From contig QANU01077486.1 of assembly GCA_003254905.1 (NCBI GenBank), forward strand, positions 179,848-243,847: 64,000 nucleotides of DNA, read 5' to 3'. The notes below the pieces were generated by a model, which saw only the letters and a list, made by a program, of their open reading frames with translations, did no database searches and was not told the DNA's origin. The position numbers and the translations under genes were made by a program. The DNA is from Nissolia schottii (Eukaryota; Streptophyta; Magnoliopsida; Fabales; Fabaceae). Of this stretch, positions 57,739 to 64,000 are shown one piece after another (positions within the stretch are counted from its first letter, which is position 1; each line of letters begins with the position of its first letter).

Positions 57739-59516
57739 AACAAACATATAACATTTCTATAATAATAACTAATACATAAAGCATTTGAAAATATAATATA
57801 GTTGGGGAGTTCTCTAGATAGATAATCTGAGCATTACGGTTTCGTTGTTCCTGAAATGTCCAGGCTTTATGTTTTTCCCCTAATCTACATGACATGATAC
57901 ATGATACATGACACCGAGTATCACGAGCTGCCATGTCCGAGCTATACGGTCTTGCCCCTAAACCTACATGAATCCTATTCTACTTTACGGTCGTACAAGG
58001 TATACTAGGGCCAACGTAGGTTGTCGCTGACTTAAAATTCTATCCTAGATATACTTCCATGAAAATAGTTTTAAAATACATAACATGATAACATAATCCT
58101 TTAACCAATATTGTTAGCATAACATGACTTAGAATTTATTAAATGTTTTATTCTGGAAAAATAAAGGTAAACTAAAATCTCATGCTCAGGAAGGTTCCCA
58201 GGTAAAAGAGGTGCGTTACAATGGACATCTTAAGTACCAAGTCTTGTTCTTAGCCAGAACCTTTCCTTAACATAAGTCTTCTCCCACCAGAATCTTTCCT
58301 TAACCATGATCTTTTATTAAGGGTTTAACTAAACAATATGAATATCTATATCGTTTAATGCTAATCATACACACACAACATGAATATATTTAATGTAATA
58401 AAATATGTGGTCCCGTGTGGTTCTAAAAATAGTTTCATGATTTTCTTAAAGTAGCTTTATAAATATCTATTTCATAAATAAAGATTTTCTAAATAAATAA
58501 TCATGAGAAAATATCTAATAGAATAACTATCTTCATAAATACATAAATAAAATAATAAATTTCACCTCCTAGGATTTTATAAAACATGCATAAATAAAAT
58601 AATGCTAAAACAAATAAATAACTTTTANATAGGGTACAAAATACACCTATCAAACACTTTTTTGCAAAAACATGCACTTTAACTTTAATTAAATCAAATA
58701 AACCTTTTCTTTTCTGAATAATTATAAACTCTTTTACATTAAACATAAATATACATGATAAAATACGCGACTGGTCTAAGGGTCCTATTTGTATACAATT
58801 GGAGTACTCTAAACATAACTTGATTACAAAATAAAAATAAACTAACAATTCCTATGGGTAGCTTCACCTCAAGGTAAACTACTGACTCATGGATGCTGAC
58901 GTCACTACACTGACCATAAACTCCATGCTCTGCTACACAGCTTCATAACCTATAACTAGAGTAGGAGGTGAGGGGTGAGAACTGTGGGAGGAGTCTCAAC
59001 GAGAGGCCGTCCGTACGACGACATATGACACTTCAAAAAACCATGGCATGCAGTTGCAATACATAATATATATATATATATATATATAACAAACATATAA
59101 CACTTCTTTAGTAATAATTAATACATAAAGCATTTGAAAATATAATATAGTTGGGGAGTTCTCTAGATATACAATCTAAGCATTACAGTTTCGTTGTTCC
59201 TGAAATGTCCAAGCTTTACGTTTTCCCCATAATCTACATGACATGATACATGATACATGACACCAGGCATCACGAGCTGCCATGTCCGGGCTATACGGTC
59301 TTGCCCCTAAACCTACATGAATCCTATTCTACTTTACGGTCGTACAAGGTATACTAGGGCCAACGTAGGTTGTCGCTGACTTAAAATTCTATCCTAGATA
59401 TACTTCCATGAAAATAGTTTTAAAATACATAACATGATAACATAATCCTTTAACCAATATTGTTAGCATAACATGACTTAGAACTTATTAAATTTTTTAT
59501 TCTGGAAAAATAAAGG
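57225..59516. mobile_element. nested LTR block: one full LTR plus a truncated second copy
   Basis: 57225-58652 begins TGTCACACGCCAACTTAGG and ends ACACCTATCA, LTR-like ends. 58653-59516 repeats the part from about 57286 to 58163 with few changes, including TAGGGCCAACGTAGGTTGTC. There is no internal region between them. An N lies at 58627, 25 bp before the junction. The block interrupts gag of the host element at 59516/59517. No target duplication could be matched, so deletion or misassembly is likely. Confidence 0.65.
57700..57734. repeat. (AT)n microsatellite
   Basis: About 17 AT units; a shorter (AT)n stands at the equivalent place of the second copy near 59067-59087, so the length changed after duplication. 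Confidence 0.9.
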
Positions 59517-60460
59517 CCATCTCCTCTGGTTTTAGATTGGCCGAACCTTTGGTCTTTTCTATCCTGCTTTGCTTTGGCTTTTTCTTCCTCATATTTTTGC
59601 TTCCTTCCTTTTCTCTTTTCCATCCTAGCCTATTGTTCAATTCCTCCACAACGATGAAAGCCACAGATCATTCTTTGAACTCGGCCATGGTTTGAGGTTA
59701 GTTAGTGGTCAGGTTGTTGAGGAAAGGCCCTGGCTGCAACCCCTACTTGATTTGAAGGAGTTCGAGCTCTGAATTTAAGTCAAGTAGCTAAATGTAATTC
59801 AGGCATTTGCATGGCCACCGAATTATATTGCGCAATATAAGCCTTGAGAGACTCATTTTTTCCCTTGTCGCACTAGGGTTAATGAGTTTGATGTCTTTTG
59901 GTACACCCTAGATGAGGAGAAATGACTCAAAAAGATTCCATTGAGCTGGTCAAAATTGTCAATTGAATTCTTTTGGAGCGAGGAGAACCACAGGAGGGCG
60001 AAATCCACCAAGAATGTGGGGAATGTTTGACACAACATTGGATCCGTGACGCTGTTTACCAACATCATGGATTAGAACATCGTAATATATACATTAAGAT
60101 TTCCCATAACATTATACAGTTTTAGGATAAGTGGCAATTAGAAATTGTGAGGGAGACGTACCTTCATGATATGATCAACAAAGGGGCCAGAATCAATGGG
60201 GAGATCCACTGTTAGACCTTGTCGGAAACCACCTTCTCTTGTGAGGATTGTCCATCCTTATGCCTAATGGATGGTTGGCCTTCATCCTCCTTTTCTTTGT
60301 TATGTTGCTCCACTTGGTCCACCAACTTCTGATTCTGTTCTTTTAGGTCCTTTATTATTTTTCTCATCTCTTCCATTGTCGGGCTACGATTATTTCCACT
60401 GTTGGCCATGTTTTGTCTAGTTTGAAGATTTGCATGATTCTTGCTTCGCTTGTCAAGCAT
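59517..60460 (-). pseudogene. gag of the Ty3/gypsy-like retrotransposon (interrupted)
   Basis: The minus-strand ATG at 60460 opens MLDKRSKNHANLQTRQNMAN, followed by a coiled-coil segment (EEMRKIIKDLKEQNQKLVDQ). After stops, a retrotransposon gag core appears at 60068-59853 (PTFLVDFALLWFSSLQKNSI, FDQLNGIFLSHFSSSR). A Lys/Glu-rich stretch continues to the break at 59517. No zinc knuckle is left. Confidence 0.8.
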
Positions 60461-60503
60461 AGTGGGGTAGGTTTTTGTTTATCGGCCCCACGGTGGGCGC
60501 CAA

Positions 60504-60948
60504 TGTTCTGACCTTTAAAACACGAGATGATGTGTCAGGGGTTCTTTGATCATGTTTCTTGCTCAATCTGATCTCCCTCTTGTCACCATAACACCAAGGG
60601 GGTGGACCTGCAAGGCACTCCAACACTCAAGTCAGAACACAAGTGTGAGATGTGGAGTGTATGGTTAACAAAATACCTGAAAATAACCTCCTTTTCCCCC
60701 ATTTATAGCATATGAGCTAGGGTTTTGGCCTCAATCAGTTGAGTGAGGCTTCTTATCCCAAATATCCTAGGATACTCTAAGCTCTTCTCTTAATTGCTTC
60801 CCTATCGATCTCTTATCAGGGAAAACAATTATTATGCACTTATCTTCTCATCTCTACATTATTATCTTTCTCATTGGGTCTGGTCCATCGTCAGTGGGTT
60901 ATTTGCGTAATGGTTCTGCTTCTTAGGCTAATTACTTAGGTCAATACA
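60504..60948 (-). repeat. 5' LTR of the 56.1-60.9 kb retrotransposon
   Basis: On the plus strand it starts TGTTCTGACCTTTAAAACAC and ends GGTCAATACA. It is clearly diverged from the other LTR (roughly one base in ten by eye), so the insertion is not recent. Confidence 0.9.
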
Positions 60949-60953
60949 ATACT

Positions 60954-61760
60954 CATTTGGTGTATTCGACATTGTACTAACTCGTATCTTATCTATCATT
61001 AAATAATATCTTATTAAGATGTTGATTTCATTAAAATTGCATCTAATGATAAATAACATATGAATTGAGAATGAACACAATAAAAATCGATCCTCTCATG
61101 TATCTCTCATCATGTCCATATCCTATCTTTGTTTTATCATAATTCATAAGCATTTTCATCCACCTAAAGGTGCAATTTTTTTTAGGTAAATAAATATACT
61201 TTACTGACCGTTTCTCTACTTCTCGCTTCACTTTGTTTCGTTTTTCTCTACTTTACCACTTGATACAGGTGCTGTGCTGGTGGTTCATGATTGCAGCTTT
61301 TGGTTTTCAACAATGTACTTTTGCTGAAAATAATCTTCCACAAAATTTAGAGACTCTCATTATTATCTTGTATATCTAATCAAAATAAACTTTTTACTTT
61401 TCCTTTTTCTCAAAAAATCGCAAAAGATCCTTTAGCACAAAGGATAAAGTATAAGTGTAATCGAAAATTGGAAGACAATAAAAAAATAAAATATAAAATA
61501 TGAAGACCATAAAAATAAAAATATTTTTAAAAAATGAGACGAAAATATAAAATATAAAATTATTTTTGTTTTAAGATAATTTTTTAACTAGTTTTTATAC
61601 ATTTAAAAAAGAAAAATACAAAATAGATGTTTTGGATTAAAAAACGCGTCTTTGCTGTACCTCCAAAATAGAGGGACGCAAGATACGCATCTCTGCATCT
61701 TCATATTTTCTATTCCAGAACGCTTATCAATTGTTGCACTTGATCCCAAATATATTTTAT
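60954..61760. other. intergenic, no gene recognised
   Basis: AT-rich sequence flanking the retrotransposon on the right; only a short minus-strand frame (61043-61231) without family features. Confidence 0.4.
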
Positions 61761-61764
61761 ATTT

Positions 61765-62450
61765 TTGTTAGTCCTTATTTTTTAATTAAAATAGTGAGTT
61801 TGTGTTAATTTTTAAATAATTGCAATGAGAGTTATTTTTTTTATAATGAGAGTCACGTTATGGAAATGCTTTCTTTTCCTACCTAATGTAAAAAAGGGAG
61901 AAAAAAAAATCCTAATTAGACAAACATAAAAAAAAAAAAATCATCGTGCTTTTGTGCTTCCCTGCTTTTGTGTCGTTGCAATTTTTCTTGTAGCCGCAAC
62001 TCCACATTGATTTCCTTCCTTGAATCCATATACATGACATTCATTGTATACTTCATAGCAACATTGTTTGTCAAGTCTTAATTTACATGATGTTGCTTAA
62101 TGATGATCTTCTTAATTTAATTAAATTGTAAATGAGATAATCACTGTGTTTTGAAAAATATGGATTTTGGGTTATTATCTCCTTTCCTTTTTCTTAATTT
62201 CTTTGATTGAAAATTTAGTTAACATAGTGAGGGAAAAATTGCAGCGAGACAAAATCCATATGAAGCACATAGATTTTTTTGCATGTTTGTCTAATTAGGG
62301 TCTTTTTCTCTTTAATAGGATAGAGAAAAAAATGTATTTTAATAATTTAACTCTCATTATAAAAAAAATTAAAATAACTCTCTTATTAAAAGTTTAACAT
62401 GTGATCACCTTTTTAATTAAAAATTAAGAACCAGAAAGTCCAAAAAAAAA
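61765..62450. mobile_element. foldback/MULE-like MITE with long inverted arms
   Basis: The left arm (about 61765-61927) and right arm (about 62281-62450) are inverted copies: TTTTTTAATTAAAA, AATGAGAGTTA, TTTTATAATGAGAGT and CCTAATTAGACAAACAT recur in opposite order. The inner ~350 bp has a T-rich, slightly GC-richer start. The ends and target duplication are not resolved. Confidence 0.55.
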
Positions 62451-64000
62451 TTTACAACCAAGTTATCTCCCACCTTATTTATTGGAGTCTCCTTGTTCAT
62501 GTCCACACACTACTCGAATGTTTCATTTTCGCCAATACTAAACTCGATTCGATCCTTAGCCACACTTTTGGTCAATGATCACTAATATATAAACTATCGC
62601 ACTCCAGTTCCAAAATCAAACAAAACAAAGACATCATAAATTAATTAATATGGATAATTAGCTATTATTTTGAAAGTAATATTTTTATATTTATATTACG
62701 TGAATTAACAAATTAATCTAATTTAAGTTGTTTGATACGAGAAATTTTAGGTGACTACACAATTAACACTTAATTCTTAAATACATTAAGAGCAAAAGTA
62801 AATTTATTCGAGGAGAGGTACACAATAAAAATGATAAAAACACATTTTCATTTTTTATTTCAAAAAATGCTCCAACTTCCTAAAACAGGAAGCAAGCAAC
62901 AAAACTAATTACAATGTCCATAGGGTATCAGTCGTAGCAATAAGGACCCAAAAAAACCAACCTATTGCATCCAATCTAAGCAATCTCACCCTACAACTTA
63001 ATCCACGGAAATCAGAAAAACAGTCATAGCAGCACCTATTGAGGATAGATAAAAAAGAAATTAAGGAGACTTAAATCGCCACCTATCTCAACCCTTTTGA
63101 CAAGGCCATCATGGTTGGAATAGGAGCCATGGCCAAAAATCGCCTCAAAGACCTCAAGAGAGGCTTCATAAAAACCAAGCAAAACCAAACTTGTATAAAA
63201 TCTGCGTCATCAACAAAAAAAAAGGTTATTTGTTTATTAAATTTAGACATTATTAATTATTTATTTTCTTAACATACCTTATTAGATAGAGTCCTGTTAC
63301 ACGTACACAAAAAAATATACACCATACATACACCCTATACTTATATACATAAATTTTGTGTTTTAATGTATATAATGTTTGTGTACTTAATTAAATATAA
63401 TTGAGAATATCATCTATAAGTTTGTAATGTTTGTGCACTCATGAGAATAAAGTTTGTGCATTATTAATGGTGTATGTATGAGTGTATAAAATTGGGTGTA
63501 CATAGCATTTTTGTATTAGATAAATTCTCTCTTTCATACTTATTACTATGATAACTCTACCAACTCACTATAAATAAGAAAAATTAGATAAAATACTATC
63601 AATTTTTTCTTACTTTTACATTTTTTTAATTTTTTTTAATATTTGTGTAAAAGAAAACATGAACAACTATTGACAAAGGTTCCATTTTTAAATAGTGGTC
63701 CATTTTAAGTTATGTGCAGATATTAAGAAAATGATTGAAAAATCTTAAAATTAAAAACATTAATAATATTTTACAAAATCACCTAGTAATTCTTTTTATT
63801 TTGATTGATTATCTCTCATTTATTATTTTATCTCTCTTTTATTATTTCTGTTAAATAAAAATATACTAAGTAGAAAGATAATTAGTATTATCTAAATTTA
63901 GAAGGTGAATAAGTATATGCAAAAATATAAAAAATAAAAAAGAAAGGTAAACAAATATTTTGAGCACGGAGTTAAGAAAGTAAGTGCATTTATTCTCTCA
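62451..64000. other. intergenic, no gene recognised
   Basis: AT-rich. At about 63300-63520 the phrase ATACACCATACATACACC faces an inverted relative (GGTGTATGTATGAGTGTA), suggesting another small foldback element. No protein or RNA gene is supported. Confidence 0.4.

Larger units (their letters stand above)
56107..60948 (-). mobile_element. complete-ended Ty3/gypsy-like LTR retrotransposon, defective
   Basis: 4842 bp between perfect 5-bp target duplications ATACT (56102-56106, 60949-60953). LTRs are 56107-56550 (444 bp) and 60504-60948 (445 bp). Read on the minus strand, the 5' LTR is on the right and is followed after one base by the primer-binding site TGGCGCCCACCGTGGGGC (60485-60502). Gag follows (60460 down to 59517) and then breaks at a nested LTR block (57225-59516). 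Protease, reverse transcriptase and integrase are absent. The primer-binding-site type and gag fit the Tat-like branch of Ty3/gypsy (inferred). Confidence 0.92.

Noticed and set aside
57668..57934. Minus-strand frame with an Ile/Tyr repeat
   Set aside because: Produced by the (AT)n microsatellite within an LTR.
1..64000. CRISPR array, bacterial operon or phage content
   Set aside because: No regularly spaced identical repeats and no prokaryotic-type genes; all genes are plant-type with introns.

Overview
The window looks like nuclear DNA from a dicot plant. It is AT-rich, the genes are split by GT-AG introns, the proteins are plant-type (GAUT pectin synthase, QWRF, TIC20, GT14), and about a third of it is transposon-derived. 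A legume is a plausible host from the general character of the repeats, but the sequence alone does not prove it. There are no bacterial-type operons, CRISPR arrays or tRNA/rRNA genes that I could see. All calls come from reading by eye, with no database search.

Left part (1-22 kb). A solo LTR (2381-3890, perfect 5-bp target duplication) precedes an intact four-exon GT14 glycosyltransferase gene (5117-8314, +). Three minus-strand paralogs of a plant formiminotransferase-like (FTCD-like) folate protein follow. Copy A (8625-9945) is a pseudogene whose first exon falls in an assembly gap. Copy B (15749-17915) is intact, and so is the more diverged copy C (19763-21749). A and B lie in a tandem segmental duplication whose left breakpoint is inside exon 2 of the GT14 gene. 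An LTR retrotransposon (10855-13200) entered unit A after the duplication; unit B preserves the empty site.

Middle part (22-42 kb). A transposon-flanked fragment of a tonoplast sugar transporter (22.3-23.2 kb) and a Mutator-like element carrying a decayed GRF-zinc-finger gene (25724-27121) precede three intact minus-strand genes: a QWRF3-like microtubule protein (27573-30471, six exons), a GAUT10-like galacturonosyltransferase (32838-35394, two coding exons) and a TIC20-like chloroplast import protein (39031-41442, three coding exons with a 15-residue in-frame tandem duplication). FTCD-like, QWRF3 and GAUT10 also neighbour one another on Arabidopsis chromosome 2 as I recall it (At2g20830, At2g20815, At2g20810), so this is probably an old conserved block.

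Right part (42-64 kb). This holds a decayed LINE fragment and then an apparent non-coding snoRNA host locus (about 44.1-46.2 kb). That locus has a telo-box/TATA promoter, one C/D snoRNA whose guide matches 25S rRNA, and two related long C/D-like RNAs. A cluster of hAT-family MITEs with 8-bp target duplications follows, then a 2.3-kb tandem duplication with an N exactly at its junction, and a complete minus-strand LTR retrotransposon (56107-60948, TSD ATACT) with a nested LTR. The last 3 kb has foldback repeats but no recognisable gene.

The genes do not form one pathway. Two encode Golgi polysaccharide glycosyltransferases (GT14, GAUT10), one concerns folate/one-carbon metabolism, one microtubules and one plastid protein import. 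The most unusual parts are the snoRNA locus, the FTCD/GT14 duplication history and the gene fragments carried by DNA transposons.
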